Positions 35,009 through 44,516 of a DNA stretch of 46,790 nt are shown here, piece after piece. The stretch is from Caldilineaceae bacterium (lineage in GTDB: Bacteria; Chloroflexota; Anaerolineae; Caldilineales; Caldilineaceae): the NCBI GenBank assembly GCA_022821545.1, contig JAJEDJ010000039.1:1-46790 (forward strand), in the 5' to 3' direction. Numbering within the stretch: position 1 is the stretch's first letter; every line of letters starts with the position of its first letter. The position numbers were made by a program, and so were the translations under genes. The notes beneath the pieces were generated by a model. It saw nothing but the letters and a program-made list of their open reading frames with translations, did no database searches and was not told the DNA's origin.

Positions 35009-36892
35009 ATGGCAAAGCACCGAAGAGGCTCGATGCAAAAGGGGAAGGCTGACCGCGGCAGATCAGGCCGTCACAGGTTGGCGGAGGAAGGCGCGATATT
35101 CAAGGACTGGGGAGGCCGCCTCACTGTCGCGTTGACTTTTCCCAACAGTTATTACGTCGGCATGAGCAGCCTGGCATTTCAGCTGCTCTATCGCTGGTTG
35201 AATAGTGAACAGGACGTAGTCTGCGAGCGCATCTTTTGGGAAAAGGGCGCGGCCGCGGCAGGCCAACCCCTGCTCTCCCTTGAGAACGGGCGCCCGGCCA
35301 ATGAGTTCGACATCTGGGCGTTTACGATTTCCTGGGAGATGGACTACTTCAACGTCGTGGAGATGCTGCGCCAGGCGGGAATCCCGCCTCTCTCACAGGA
35401 GCGCCGGAACAGCAGTCGTTGGGACGGGTCCCCATGGCCTCTTATCATTGCCGGGGGTCCCGGCATAACCATGAATCCGGAGCCAATGGCGCCCTTTTTC
35501 GACGCCGTTCTAATCGGCGAAGGCGAGGAGGCCGTACCCCAGGTCATTGACATCTGCCGCGACGCGCTGCACGACGATCGAGATGCTGTTCTTCAGACAC
35601 TAGACGGACAGCCCGGCTTCTACATTCCGCATCTTCGCCCTTCGAACCGCGATCACGCCGACTTTCGGCCGGTTGAACGTCTGTGGGTACGCGACCTGCC
35701 GGAGTACGAGACTCAGTCCGTTCTGTATACGCCAGACACGGAATTCGGCGGAATGCACCTCATGGAGATTGCACGGGGCTGTGGGCGGGGCTGCCGCTTT
35801 TGCCTGGCAGGGTATGTTTACCGGCCGCCGCGAGAGCAGCCCCTGGATACGCTGCTGGGCTGGGCAGAAACGGCCATGGCGAAAGGGCGCGATCGGATTG
35901 GACTGGTCAGCGCCGCGGTCAGCGACCATACGCAGATAGACGAACTCGCGAACGAACTTGCAAGGGTGGGGGCGTCGATTAGCGCCAGCTCGATGCGGAT
36001 GGACCCGATCAGCGTTCCATTGATCCGGGCGATGGCCGCAGGCGGCACGCAGACTCTGACAGTCGCGCCGGAAGCTGGAAGCGAGCGGCTGCGAAAGGTG
36101 ATAAACAAGACACAGACTGAAGAGCAGATGATGCGAGCGGTGGGACTGGCGGCTGAACTGGACTTTCCCCAGCTCAAACTGTATTTCATGACCGGCCATC
36201 CCACCGAGACCGACGAAGATGTCCAGGAGCTGATCGATTTCACGCTCAAGGCGCGACAGCTTTTCAGGCGGCGGCTGGCCATTAACGCCACGCCATTCGT
36301 TCCCAAGGCGCATACTCCATTCCAGTGGGAAGCAATGATGCCGGCAGCAGAATTGAAGCGGCGTCAGCGCACGATAAACAGAGCGCTGGCCCGGCACGGC
36401 GTCGAGGTGCGAGCAGATTCTCCGGAATGGGCCGAAGTACAGGCTGTGTTGAGCCGGGGAGATCGTGCCCTGGCCGACGTGCTGCTGGCGATTCCGCCGG
36501 GCCAGCTTAACACACGCCTCTTCTTTCGTACCATGGAGAAACTTGGTCTGGAGAAGGAGCACTATCTGGGCCAATGGAAGGCGGGAAGTCCACTTCCATG
36601 GGATGTCGTGCAGAGCGGCGTCACAGAGAGCTACTTTCACTACGAGTTGCGCTTGGCAAACCAGGAGCGCACAGGTCTATCGTGCCCGCCCGACACGGCA
36701 GGCTGCCTCACCTGCCAGGCGTGTGACGATGCGTGGGCCTTTCGGTACGGCGCCAATGAGAACCGCCCGATCCCGGCCGCCAAGGGCGGGGCATGGCGGG
36801 CCCAGGACTGGCTTCCCTGGACAAAGCTCAAGACTCAGCAACATGATACCGGTCTGGGCAACGTCACAATAGAACCCATTCCCCTTGAGTGA
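35009..36892 (+). CDS. Radical SAM protein, B12-binding-like (TIGR03960-like)
   Basis: 627 aa. N-terminal half (about 30-230) resembles the cobalamin-binding-type Rossmann domain found in this radical SAM group (TFPNSYYVGMSSLAFQ; IIAGGPGITMNPEP; GEGEEAVPQVI). The radical SAM cluster motif is ARGCGRGCRFCLAG, the CxxxCxxC that binds the [4Fe-4S] and SAM. VAPEAGSERLRKVI and FMTGHPTETDEDV follow. A C-terminal CPPDTAGCLTCQAC stretch may bind a second cluster. The reaction is unknown; in many genomes this family precedes a DUF2344 protein, absent here. Alternative start ATG 35033 has a better AAGAGG. Confidence 0.83.
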   Translation: MAKHRRGSMQKGKADRGRSGRHRLAEEGAIFKDWGGRLTVALTFPNSYYVGMSSLAFQLLYRWLNSEQDVVCERIFWEKGAAAAGQPLLSLENGRPANEFDIWAFTISWEMDYFNVVEMLRQAGIPPLSQERRNSSRWDGSPWPLIIAGGPGITMNPEPMAPFFDAVLIGEGEEAVPQVIDICRDALHDDRDAVLQTLDGQPGFYIPHLRPSNRDHADFRPVERLWVRDLPEYETQSVLYTPDTEFGGMHLMEIARGCGRGCRFCLAGYVYRPPREQPLDTLLGWAETAMAKGRDRIGLVSAAVSDHTQIDELANELARVGASISASSMRMDPISVPLIRAMAAGGTQTLTVAPEAGSERLRKVINKTQTEEQMMRAVGLAAELDFPQLKLYFMTGHPTETDEDVQELIDFTLKARQLFRRRLAINATPFVPKAHTPFQWEAMMPAAELKRRQRTINRALARHGVEVRADSPEWAEVQAVLSRGDRALADVLLAIPPGQLNTRLFFRTMEKLGLEKEHYLGQWKAGSPLPWDVVQSGVTESYFHYELRLANQERTGLSCPPDTAGCLTCQACDDAWAFRYGANENRPIPAAKGGAWRAQDWLPWTKLKTQQHDTGLGNVTIEPIPLE

Positions 36893-36984
36893 ATGCGACC
36901 CTGATACGGTTACAGTTGCGGCTTTCAGCGAACTTCAGTGTGCAAGCGGTTGAATGTGGTTCACAGGAGGAAACACAGGCAACG

Positions 36985-37815
36985 ATGCACCGCGTGTGCT
37001 ACAACAACGGCGTAGTGGCCTATGCCTTCGAAAGTTTCGTTTCCCTTCCCTTACGGGCCTATGTAAGTACACGCCACGGCGGCGTATCACCAGAACCATG
37101 GCGGAGTCTGAATTTCAGCCATAGCCGCGGCGACGACCGCGGACGCGTCCTTGAAAACTTCGCTCGGTTCTGCTCTGCGCTCGGGCGAGACCCCGCCCAC
37201 CCTGTCCGCACGCACCAGGTCCACAGTACCAGGGTGGCCCGTGTTGGCTGGGCAGAGGCTGGCGCCCGCCAAGAGAGCTGCGATGCCCTCATCACGGACG
37301 CCATAGGGCTGCCCCTCTTTCTTGTCTTCGCTGACTGCGTCCCACTCCTGTTTTACGATCCGAAAGGCCATACGCTGGGAGCCTGCCATGCAGGTTGGCG
37401 CGGCACTATCGACGGGGTTGCGACGGCGGCATTGGAAGCGATGGCGGAGGCATTCGGAACCAGCGCCGCCGAAGTACGCGTGGGAATAGGTCCCAGTATT
37501 GGACCGGAGAGCTACGAAGTCGGTGAGGAGGTAATCGGCAAGGCAATTTCTACCCTTTCCGGCGGCGAAAGATATTTCCGCAGGCACAACGGCGATCAGT
37601 CCAACCCTTGTTTCGACCTCTGGAAGGCAAACATCGACCAGTTGACAGCTGCAGGCGTCCCGGAAGAGCATATTGAACTGTCGGGAATCGACACTGCGCG
37701 CAATACGCATGAATTCTTCAGTCACAGGGCTGAAAAGGGCCTGTGCGGTCTCTTTGGACTCCTGACCTGGCTGGAACCACAAGAACCGGGGCATCGTTCG
37801 CAAGTCAAGCTATGA
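36985..37815 (+). CDS. pgeF: PgeF/YfiH-type laccase-domain protein (peptidoglycan editing factor)
   Basis: 276 aa, Cu-oxidase_4/YfiH family, called polyphenol oxidase in older annotation and now linked to peptidoglycan editing. Metal-site residues are visible: H in THQVHST, C in FADCVPLLFYD, H in ACHAGWRGT, with STRHGGVS at the start and GPSIGPESYEVG later. DTARNTHEFFSHR is the conserved C-terminal region. The preferred ATG 36985 has AGGAGG 14 bases upstream; an in-frame GTG at 36889 overlaps the previous stop and would add 32 residues. It follows the radical SAM gene and is probably co-transcribed. Confidence 0.88.
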   Translation: MHRVCYNNGVVAYAFESFVSLPLRAYVSTRHGGVSPEPWRSLNFSHSRGDDRGRVLENFARFCSALGRDPAHPVRTHQVHSTRVARVGWAEAGARQESCDALITDAIGLPLFLVFADCVPLLFYDPKGHTLGACHAGWRGTIDGVATAALEAMAEAFGTSAAEVRVGIGPSIGPESYEVGEEVIGKAISTLSGGERYFRRHNGDQSNPCFDLWKANIDQLTAAGVPEEHIELSGIDTARNTHEFFSHRAEKGLCGLFGLLTWLEPQEPGHRSQVKL

Positions 37816-37821
37816 TACAAT
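37813..37821 (+). promoter_or_regulatory. Candidate extended -10 upstream of the membrane-protein operon
   Basis: TGATACAAT: TG, one base, then TACAAT (37816-37821) at the end of pgeF. No -35 of quality. It could drive the genes from 37986 to 43270. Confidence 0.35.
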
Positions 37822-37985
37822 TGGGAAGGACATCATAGGCTATGGTCTGAAGTCGCACATCGTCCGGAGTGCAGAGCAGTTTCGCAAATGAAGCAGGCGC
37901 AGTCGCCGATCTACGGCGCCAATCGGTACTCACGAGACTCAAGGTTGGAGCCACTCTGCCATTTGTACAGTCGGGTTGATTCTGC

Positions 37986-38795
37986 ATGTCGGAAAACGCA
38001 AATCTGTTTGAGGAGTTGCTGAGCCGGCTCGGCTTTGATGCCCTGCCGACCTACCAACAGATTCTTGAGTCGATGGACCCGTTGTCTTGGACGCTGGTAC
38101 TGCTCCTGACAGGAGCGGTTATACTGGGCGTCTTTTTTACGCTGAACACACGCTATCGCTTTCACGCATTCCAGGAGGCCGAGGCCACACCGGAAATTCT
38201 CCTTGCCCGATTGAAGCAGGATCCGACCTATTTGACGCCGGCATCGATAATCAACCGGCTCGGCGCCGATACGACGCTGCTGCTCCTGGAACACGGAGAC
38301 CAGGTAACTGCCCCACACTGGCGATCAATGTGGAACCGTGTGCGCGAGGAGTTGTTGGGCCTGCTCTCATCCCAGCGTGCATTCGGCCCAATATACGCAC
38401 TGGCCCATTACTACCAGAGCACAGATACGCAGGAGCCGGACAGTATGCGAATTCGCCGGACCGCGCTGATTCACAAGCTGGGACAGCGCCGGCATCTCGA
38501 ACCGGGCGCAGACGGGATGGCAGCCCAACTGCGGCTAATTCGGCATCCCGCTGAGCAACTTGGGGAACTGGGCTTTGACGGACCGACGGTGTGGTTGGAG
38601 AATCTTGAGGAGACAATGCCGGTCCAGGGGCCGATTATCCAGATGGATTCGGTGCGGTTCGATTCGGTTGATCGAGCCAGCGTCAATCTGCTGATTCAGA
38701 GGACGCCTACCGTTGGCGGGAACTTCAGCGTACAGTTGGAGAAACGAAATGATATGTGGGTTGTGGTTGGCGAGCAGGTCAACTGGGCGACTTAG
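37986..38795 (+). CDS. Unknown protein with one N-terminal membrane helix
   Basis: 269 aa, not recognised. Residues about 31-52 (SWTLVLLLTGAVILGVFF) form a single membrane helix, with the rest probably cytosolic after RYRFHAFQEAE. A middle region is alpha-helical (AHYYQST; RRTALIHKLGQRR). The C-terminal part has beta-type text ending LEKRNDMWVVVGEQVNWAT, like a small beta domain. It precedes the multi-TM GAF-HTH gene by 147 bases on the same strand, so it may belong to that operon. No catalytic motif is visible. Confidence 0.6.
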   Translation: MSENANLFEELLSRLGFDALPTYQQILESMDPLSWTLVLLLTGAVILGVFFTLNTRYRFHAFQEAEATPEILLARLKQDPTYLTPASIINRLGADTTLLLLEHGDQVTAPHWRSMWNRVREELLGLLSSQRAFGPIYALAHYYQSTDTQEPDSMRIRRTALIHKLGQRRHLEPGADGMAAQLRLIRHPAEQLGELGFDGPTVWLENLEETMPVQGPIIQMDSVRFDSVDRASVNLLIQRTPTVGGNFSVQLEKRNDMWVVVGEQVNWAT

Positions 38796-38942
38796 CATGG
38801 TGTTGCCAACACCATTCGTCAGGCGCCGCCGCTGGCAGACCGCCCCATCCAAAAGCGAGAGGAAAAGCGTACCACCGGTTCGCTGCCGGGTCCGGACTCC
38901 CATTCGACAGTTTTCGCCAAGCTTTTCCCGCGACAGACGCCC

Positions 38943-41024
38943 ATGAATGAACTGACGCTGACGCTCGCCGACGTTTTGGGATTCTCGAATACCCTTGTCT
39001 CGTCGGTGATAGTGATTCTTGCCTTTTCGCTTCTGGCCTACACGTTAACTTACAATTTCCGCCATCCGGTGGCGCGTCGATTCGCCTATCTGCTAGGCCT
39101 GGTTATGGTGACCTACGCGTCGGAGGTCGCCCTGACGCAGGTCGTCAGCGCCGATTCGGCGTCCAAATGGCTGCGGTTCGAATGGTTGGGCATTGCTCTT
39201 CTGCCCGGGGCCTACTTTGCCTTTTCCTATGCCGTGCTGCGAACGACGAATTACCACACTGACCGCCGCAGACTGATCAATTATGCAATAGGCCTTCTTT
39301 CCGTCGCCAGCGCGCTGCTTGCTTTCTTTTCGACCTGGCTGGTAGATGACGTTGAGTTCGACCCGCTTCTCAGCTTCCTTCAACCCGGCATTTTGTTCTG
39401 GCCGTTTGCTGCGTTCTTCGCTGGCGTTGTGGTTCTTTCTCACCTGAACATCTGGAAGGCGCGCAAGCGCTGCCTTACCGCTGAGAGCCGCAAGAGGATG
39501 ACCTATCTTCTATTGGCATCAGCAGCTCCCGGAATCGGCACGTTTCCCTATCTGATCGCCTTGGGCAAGTCCACCGCTGGCTTGCTATCGCCAGAGTGGA
39601 TTTTCAGCCTGTCCATCGTGGGCAACTGCGCTATCGGCGCCATGCTGATAGGACTAAGCTATACGGTCGCCTTCTTCGGAGTTTACACGCCGGACAGAGT
39701 CGTGCGTTACCGGCTGATTCGCTACTTCGCCCGAGGGCCGGTTGTCGCCATCTTTGTCATCCTGGCAATTCAGACGATCCCGACGGTAGAGCTCATACTT
39801 GGCCTGCCGCGCAATATCGTTCTCTTCAGCGTCATTACAGGAGTAATCGTAGCAGCACAGGTAGTTCTCAGCATATCCAAAGAGTTAATGGACCGTCTCG
39901 TTTATGGTGAAGACAGGCAGGAGATCGCCTGGTTGCGCGAGCTGGACAGACGGCTGCTGACAACAACCGATCTGCGCCAGTTTCTTGAGAACCACCTGAC
40001 TGTGCTGTGCGAGTTGCTGCGGGTCCCATCCGGATTTGTGGCTGCGGCGATCGGCACCGACCTGATCCTGGAGGCGACTGTCGGTCCGGAAGGAACGCGG
40101 CAGGAGATCCTGGATGACAAGGATTGGAGCGACGCCATGACCGAGGCGCTGAGCCATGCCCGAAAGAACGGCATGTCCCGTTTACCGAGGACCGCGCAGG
40201 CAGACGATGGAGGAGAAAATTCGACGGAGAATGGCAAGATAACACACCGGGAAATGGCGACTCAGCCGGCCGAATTCGGAGGATACTGGCTCTGGCCCGT
40301 TCTGGAACCGGCAGGGGAGCGGAAAGGTGGAATCGTGCTGGGCATGTTGGGTGTGCGTGCCCGTGACAATTCACCGCATATAAGCGCGGAGGAACGCGCC
40401 CTGTTAGCGCAACAGATCGAGAGAGTCGCAAAAGCGCTGTTGGACCGCAAGATGCAGATGCAGATCATGGTGGCTCTGAGGCGGATTATTCCCGGCATTG
40501 ACCGCATTCAGCAGATGCGAGGGATTGTTCCCTACGTTTCGGAAAATACTGAAGTGCCCCCGGCCGACTTGCTCGAACCGAGCCCGATTCACAATCCGGA
40601 GTTTGAGAGCTGGGTGAAAGAGGCCCTCAGCCATTATTGGGGGGGGCCGAAGCTGACTCGAAGCCCCTTGATGCAGCTGCGAGTTGTCGACCGGGTCGTC
40701 GAAGAAGCGGACGGCAACCCCGGCAAGGCTTTGCGCCTGGTACTGGGGCGCGCAATCGGAAACCTGCGTCCGGGCGGCAAACAGGACCTGAGTACACCCG
40801 AATGGATGCTCTACAATATCCTGGAGATGCGGTTCATTCAGGGGCGCCAGATTCGCGATATCGCCGTTCGACTGGCGATCAGCGAAAGTGATCTGTATCG
40901 CAAGCAGCGGGTCGCAATCGGCCAGGTTGCGAAGGTGTTGACGGAAATGGAGCAGAGCGACTGGGACGCCCTTCTCAATATGCAGGAAGAAGAAGACGCG
41001 GAGTTTATCGAGAAAGCAGGTTGA
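38943..41024 (+). CDS. Multi-TM membrane sensor with GAF-like and C-terminal helix-turn-helix regions
   Basis: 693 aa. Residues 1-312 contain about eight or nine hydrophobic segments, resembling the 7TM-type sensor domain of histidine kinases (LYTLTYNFRHPVARRF; FFGVYTPDRVVRYRLIRY). A signalling helix (325-345, REIAWLRELDRRLLTTTDL-like) leads to a GAF-like domain (about 340-500). No kinase H-box or ATP-binding lid is present. Residues about 560-670 end in a sigma-region-4/LuxR-like HTH: LEMRFIQGRQIRDIAVRLA and SESDLYRKQRVA. It would be a membrane-tethered one-component regulator. Its stop overlaps an in-frame TTG of the ftsK gene. Confidence 0.65.
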   Translation: MNELTLTLADVLGFSNTLVSSVIVILAFSLLAYTLTYNFRHPVARRFAYLLGLVMVTYASEVALTQVVSADSASKWLRFEWLGIALLPGAYFAFSYAVLRTTNYHTDRRRLINYAIGLLSVASALLAFFSTWLVDDVEFDPLLSFLQPGILFWPFAAFFAGVVVLSHLNIWKARKRCLTAESRKRMTYLLLASAAPGIGTFPYLIALGKSTAGLLSPEWIFSLSIVGNCAIGAMLIGLSYTVAFFGVYTPDRVVRYRLIRYFARGPVVAIFVILAIQTIPTVELILGLPRNIVLFSVITGVIVAAQVVLSISKELMDRLVYGEDRQEIAWLRELDRRLLTTTDLRQFLENHLTVLCELLRVPSGFVAAAIGTDLILEATVGPEGTRQEILDDKDWSDAMTEALSHARKNGMSRLPRTAQADDGGENSTENGKITHREMATQPAEFGGYWLWPVLEPAGERKGGIVLGMLGVRARDNSPHISAEERALLAQQIERVAKALLDRKMQMQIMVALRRIIPGIDRIQQMRGIVPYVSENTEVPPADLLEPSPIHNPEFESWVKEALSHYWGGPKLTRSPLMQLRVVDRVVEEADGNPGKALRLVLGRAIGNLRPGGKQDLSTPEWMLYNILEMRFIQGRQIRDIAVRLAISESDLYRKQRVAIGQVAKVLTEMEQSDWDALLNMQEEEDAEFIEKAG

Positions 41025-41044
41025 GACAGGCGCAGGATCGGAAA

Positions 41045-43270
41045 GTGTTTGCCAGACATACCAAGGAGTTCATGGGGTTCGCGGTCTTTCTTTTCGGCGC
41101 CTACCTGGGCTTTACTCTCACCGTTTCCGGCCAGGAATCGTGGACGGTATGGCTGGCGGGCAGGATGGCCTGGCCGCTCGTGCTCAGTCTGTTGGCAACC
41201 GGCGCCGTGATGATGTTGGGGCGCCAGGCCGGTTACTGGCATCCGGAAGCGCTGGTCGGTGCCGAGCTTCTCCTGCTGTCATTGGCCGCACTGGATCACA
41301 TTGGCAGCAACCGGACTTCCGACTGGTCGCTGCCAGCCTCCGGTCAGGGCGCTGGCCTCATCGGCTGGGGCGCTGGCAACCTGCTGACCAGTCTGTTGGG
41401 ACAGTTGCCGGCGGCCTTCGCCGCCGGTCTGCTCGCGCTTGCGAGCATCTACCTGCTTATTCGCCATACGCCACTAATTTACCTGTTCGGATATATTGGC
41501 CAGCTGCGCCGGGAGCTGGCCGAACCAGTGGCCGAATCGGCCGCGCCGCACTCTTTGGACCCGGAAGAGTTTTCCGACGCGGACGACTTTGAAACGCCTC
41601 AAGCTCCACCGAATCCTGAGAACGGCGCTGAATTACAACCTGCCGCTTTGGTGGACGATACTCTCTCTGAACAGCTGTCACCGGAGTTGACGGAGCATAA
41701 GGATCTTGGCCGCCCGATAAGGTCGGAACTGCCAGTGGCTGCGGCTGCGCCCTCCAAGCGCAAACCCAATTCAGGCAGGGCAGCCGAGCTTCGGTTGAAG
41801 CGCTTGCGCAGTGAGGAAGAGTTGCCCTCTGCAGAATTGTTGGAAGATGATGACGGGCAGCAGGCGTGGGACATCGAGGGCATGGGCGAGACAATCCAGG
41901 AGACTTTGTGGGATTTCGACATACCGGTCGAGGTCGTCAATGTAGAGAGCGGGCCGACCGTAACCCAGTTTGGAGTACAGCCCCTGTACATTGAGCGGGC
42001 GGGTCAAAGGCGCAAAGTAAGGGTCAGCCGTATTGTTTCGGCGGCCGACGACTTGGCGCTGGCGCTCGCCGCGCCGGCCGTACGGATTGAAGCGCCGGTT
42101 CCCGGCCAACCATACGTCGGCATCGAAGTGCCGAACCCTGAGAAGTCGATGGTGGGTCTGAGAGGCATTTTGCAGAGCAAGCAGGTAACGAGACAGGGGG
42201 GAAGACTGCCGCTGGCTCTCGGCAGAGACACGTCGGGAAGGCCCATAGTTACGGACCTGGCGCGAGCCCCGCATCTTCTGATTGCCGGCGCAACCGGGTC
42301 CGGCAAGTCCGCCTGCATCAACGGCGTGATTGTCAGCCTGCTGATGTACCACGGACCTGAAAGCCTCCGTTTCATTATGGTTGACCCTAAGTTGGTGGAA
42401 CTGCCAGGCTACAACCGCATCCCCCACATGATTGGAAAAGTAATTACCGACCTGGAGGACGTCCACGGCGCACTGACCTGGCTCTTGCTTCAGATGGACG
42501 ATCGCTACGTTCTGTTTCGAGAGAACAAGGTGCGAGATATTGAGTCGTACAACAAGCTGGCCAGGCGCAGGAAGAAGCTGGAACCGCTGCACCATATCGT
42601 CCTCGTGGTAGACGAATTGGCCGATCTGATGATGACCGCGCCCGAGGAGATTGAAAAGCAGCTGGTTCGGCTGGCGCAAATGGCGCGCGCCACCGGCATT
42701 CATCTTGTGCTGGCCACACAGCGGCCTAGCACCGACGTCGTGACCGGCCTGATCAAAGCCAATTTTCCTTCACGCATCGCCTTCGCGGTCACGAGTCAGG
42801 TCGACAGCCGCGTCATCCTGGATACGCCCGGGGCCGAGAAACTGCTGGGCCAGGGCGATATGCTTTTTATGCGGCCGGACAAGGCAAAGATTGAGCGCGT
42901 GCAAGGTAGCTACGTCAACGATTCGGAAATCAAGCGCGTGGTTGACTGGTGGCAGGAGCGTGACCGCCTGGAGAATCCGGGAGGCCCCGCGGCAAAGGTT
43001 GCCCCCTGGGTCGGCCTTCTGGACCGCCTGGATGACGAAGAGGAACTTCTGGCAGAGGCCATCGACGCCATTCGCGGCGAAAAGACGATCAGCGCCAGTT
43101 TTGTGCAGCAGGAGTTGAAGATCGGATATCCTCGCGCGGCGAGGCTGGTCAAGCTGCTCGAAACGAGGGGCCTGGTCAGCGCGGAGCCGGCCGGCGGCCA
43201 AAGACGGACGGTATTGATGAAGGCCGGCGCCGCATCGGGAGAGGAAGACGAACCGCTCGAACGGGCTTGA
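41045..43270 (+). CDS. ftsK: FtsK/SpoIIIE-family DNA translocase
   Basis: 741 aa, septal or sporulation-type DNA pump. The N-terminus has about four membrane helices (to residue 140), then a Pro/Glu/Ser linker (about 160-270). The motor has Walker A LIAGATGSGKSACING, Walker B HHIVLVVDELADLMM and ATQRPSTDVVTGLIKANFPSR. The C-terminal gamma winged helix (SFVQQELKIGYPRAARLVKLLE), which reads KOPS-like sequences, is complete. GTG 41045 has AGGATCGG-type spacing; a TTG at 41021 overlapping the upstream stop is the alternative. Smaller than E. coli FtsK because of the shorter linker. Confidence 0.92.
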   Translation: MFARHTKEFMGFAVFLFGAYLGFTLTVSGQESWTVWLAGRMAWPLVLSLLATGAVMMLGRQAGYWHPEALVGAELLLLSLAALDHIGSNRTSDWSLPASGQGAGLIGWGAGNLLTSLLGQLPAAFAAGLLALASIYLLIRHTPLIYLFGYIGQLRRELAEPVAESAAPHSLDPEEFSDADDFETPQAPPNPENGAELQPAALVDDTLSEQLSPELTEHKDLGRPIRSELPVAAAAPSKRKPNSGRAAELRLKRLRSEEELPSAELLEDDDGQQAWDIEGMGETIQETLWDFDIPVEVVNVESGPTVTQFGVQPLYIERAGQRRKVRVSRIVSAADDLALALAAPAVRIEAPVPGQPYVGIEVPNPEKSMVGLRGILQSKQVTRQGGRLPLALGRDTSGRPIVTDLARAPHLLIAGATGSGKSACINGVIVSLLMYHGPESLRFIMVDPKLVELPGYNRIPHMIGKVITDLEDVHGALTWLLLQMDDRYVLFRENKVRDIESYNKLARRRKKLEPLHHIVLVVDELADLMMTAPEEIEKQLVRLAQMARATGIHLVLATQRPSTDVVTGLIKANFPSRIAFAVTSQVDSRVILDTPGAEKLLGQGDMLFMRPDKAKIERVQGSYVNDSEIKRVVDWWQERDRLENPGGPAAKVAPWVGLLDRLDDEEELLAEAIDAIRGEKTISASFVQQELKIGYPRAARLVKLLETRGLVSAEPAGGQRRTVLMKAGAASGEEDEPLERA

Positions 43271-43379
43271 AACCGTTTTCGGGACAGATCCTACTCTCAC
43301 AATCAGGACGCCGGTCTGAATTACCGGAGGTCCAGAAGAGCAAGCCAACTCACCTACAGACGAATCAGGAGCGCACGAC

Positions 43380-44216
43380 ATGCCCTACTCCTTCCAGCCC
43401 AATGCCATGTACCGAATGCCGACCCACTTTGGCCCTCGAACAGGTCCGCGTCGCGGGCCGGACGGGCGAGGTTTCGACTGCGTAAACAGCCCCAAGAGCA
43501 TGTCCTACTCCGTCAGCTATCTGACGCACGCGGCAGCCGCGGAGGCGATCCTGCCGCCCGGCTTTGCTCTGAACGGGGAGCCCGTTGTGACAGTCAGCGC
43601 GACTTACATGAAGGAGATCGACTGGCTGGCGGGGAGGGGCTATAACACGCTGGGCGCTTCGCTTCCGGTTTGCTATGCCGGCCAGGTGGACAAAGTGACC
43701 GGCAGTCTTCTCCTTGTGCTGTGGGAAAACCTTACGGATCCGATATTGACAGGCCGGGAAGAACTGGGATTTTCCAAGATCTATTGTGAACTGCCAGAGC
43801 CCGTTGTTTACAGCGGCGCCTCCCACTGCGCTGGCAGCTGGCTAGGTTTTCGCTTTCTGGACCTGCGCATTCACGACATGACAGAACTGTCAGAGCAGGA
43901 AATCGCAGCACAGTCTGCAAAGGGTGGAGGCGACGGAACTCTTCATTACAAATACATTCCGCGAACGGGCGAATGGGGCAAGGCTGACGCCGAATACGCC
44001 GTCCTGACGCCTGCACATACGCCCAATCGCCGCGTCCAGGGAATGTGGAGGGGCAAGGGAGAAGTGCAGTGGCACTGCGCCAGGTGGGAGGACATGCCCA
44101 CCCAGTACAACATCGTGAACTGTCTGGCCGGTCTGGAGATCCTAGAGTATCGCGGCGCGGTAGTTACGCAGACCATCGGCGGCAAGGATTTGAGCGATCA
44201 GCGCATTCTTAAGTAG
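43380..44216 (+). CDS. Acetoacetate decarboxylase-family protein
   Basis: 278 aa, acetoacetate decarboxylase (ADC) fold. ENLTDPILTGREELGFSKIY is the core motif; the Lys in GFSKIY matches the Schiff-base lysine of true ADC. VVTVSATYMKEIDWL precedes it. True ADC decarboxylates acetoacetate to acetone; many homologues act on other keto-acids or lactones, so the substrate is open. AGGAG lies eight bases before ATG. The gene is 109 bases downstream of ftsK and upstream of the toxin-antitoxin pair. Confidence 0.82.
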   Translation: MPYSFQPNAMYRMPTHFGPRTGPRRGPDGRGFDCVNSPKSMSYSVSYLTHAAAAEAILPPGFALNGEPVVTVSATYMKEIDWLAGRGYNTLGASLPVCYAGQVDKVTGSLLLVLWENLTDPILTGREELGFSKIYCELPEPVVYSGASHCAGSWLGFRFLDLRIHDMTELSEQEIAAQSAKGGGDGTLHYKYIPRTGEWGKADAEYAVLTPAHTPNRRVQGMWRGKGEVQWHCARWEDMPTQYNIVNCLAGLEILEYRGAVVTQTIGGKDLSDQRILK

Positions 44217-44282
44217 CCTAATCTTGTGGAAACACTTAATACTGTCTCGCACTGTCACGAATCCCGTGGAGGAAGAGCATAA

Positions 44283-44516
44283 ATGAAGGCAAGCTACTCT
44301 GAAATCATCACCATTGAAACTGGAAAGCGGGGAGGCAAGCCCTGCATTCGCGGGCTGCAAATCACGGTCTATGACGTGCTGGACGACTTGGCGGCCGGCA
44401 TGTCGGAAGACGAGATTCTCGCCGACTTTCCTGACCTGCTGTCTGAAGACATTAGGACTTGCCTCGCATTTGCCGCTGACCGCGAGCGTCGCCTCGTCTC
44501 GCTGCCCCCCTTATGA
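44283..44516 (+). CDS. DUF433 antitoxin (VapB45-like)
   Basis: 77 aa, DUF433 family: IETGKRGGKPCIRGLQITVYDVLDDLAAGMS, EILADFPDLLSEDIRTCLAFA. These small HTH-like proteins act as antitoxins or partners of DUF5615 (PIN-like) toxins. GGAGG is ten bases upstream. Its stop overlaps the start of the next gene as ATGA, the usual antitoxin-toxin coupling. Confidence 0.88.
   Translation: MKASYSEIITIETGKRGGKPCIRGLQITVYDVLDDLAAGMSEDEILADFPDLLSEDIRTCLAFAADRERRLVSLPPL

Noticed and set aside
35600..36640. 346-codon minus-strand open frame
   Set aside because: Antisense to the radical SAM gene; no domain.
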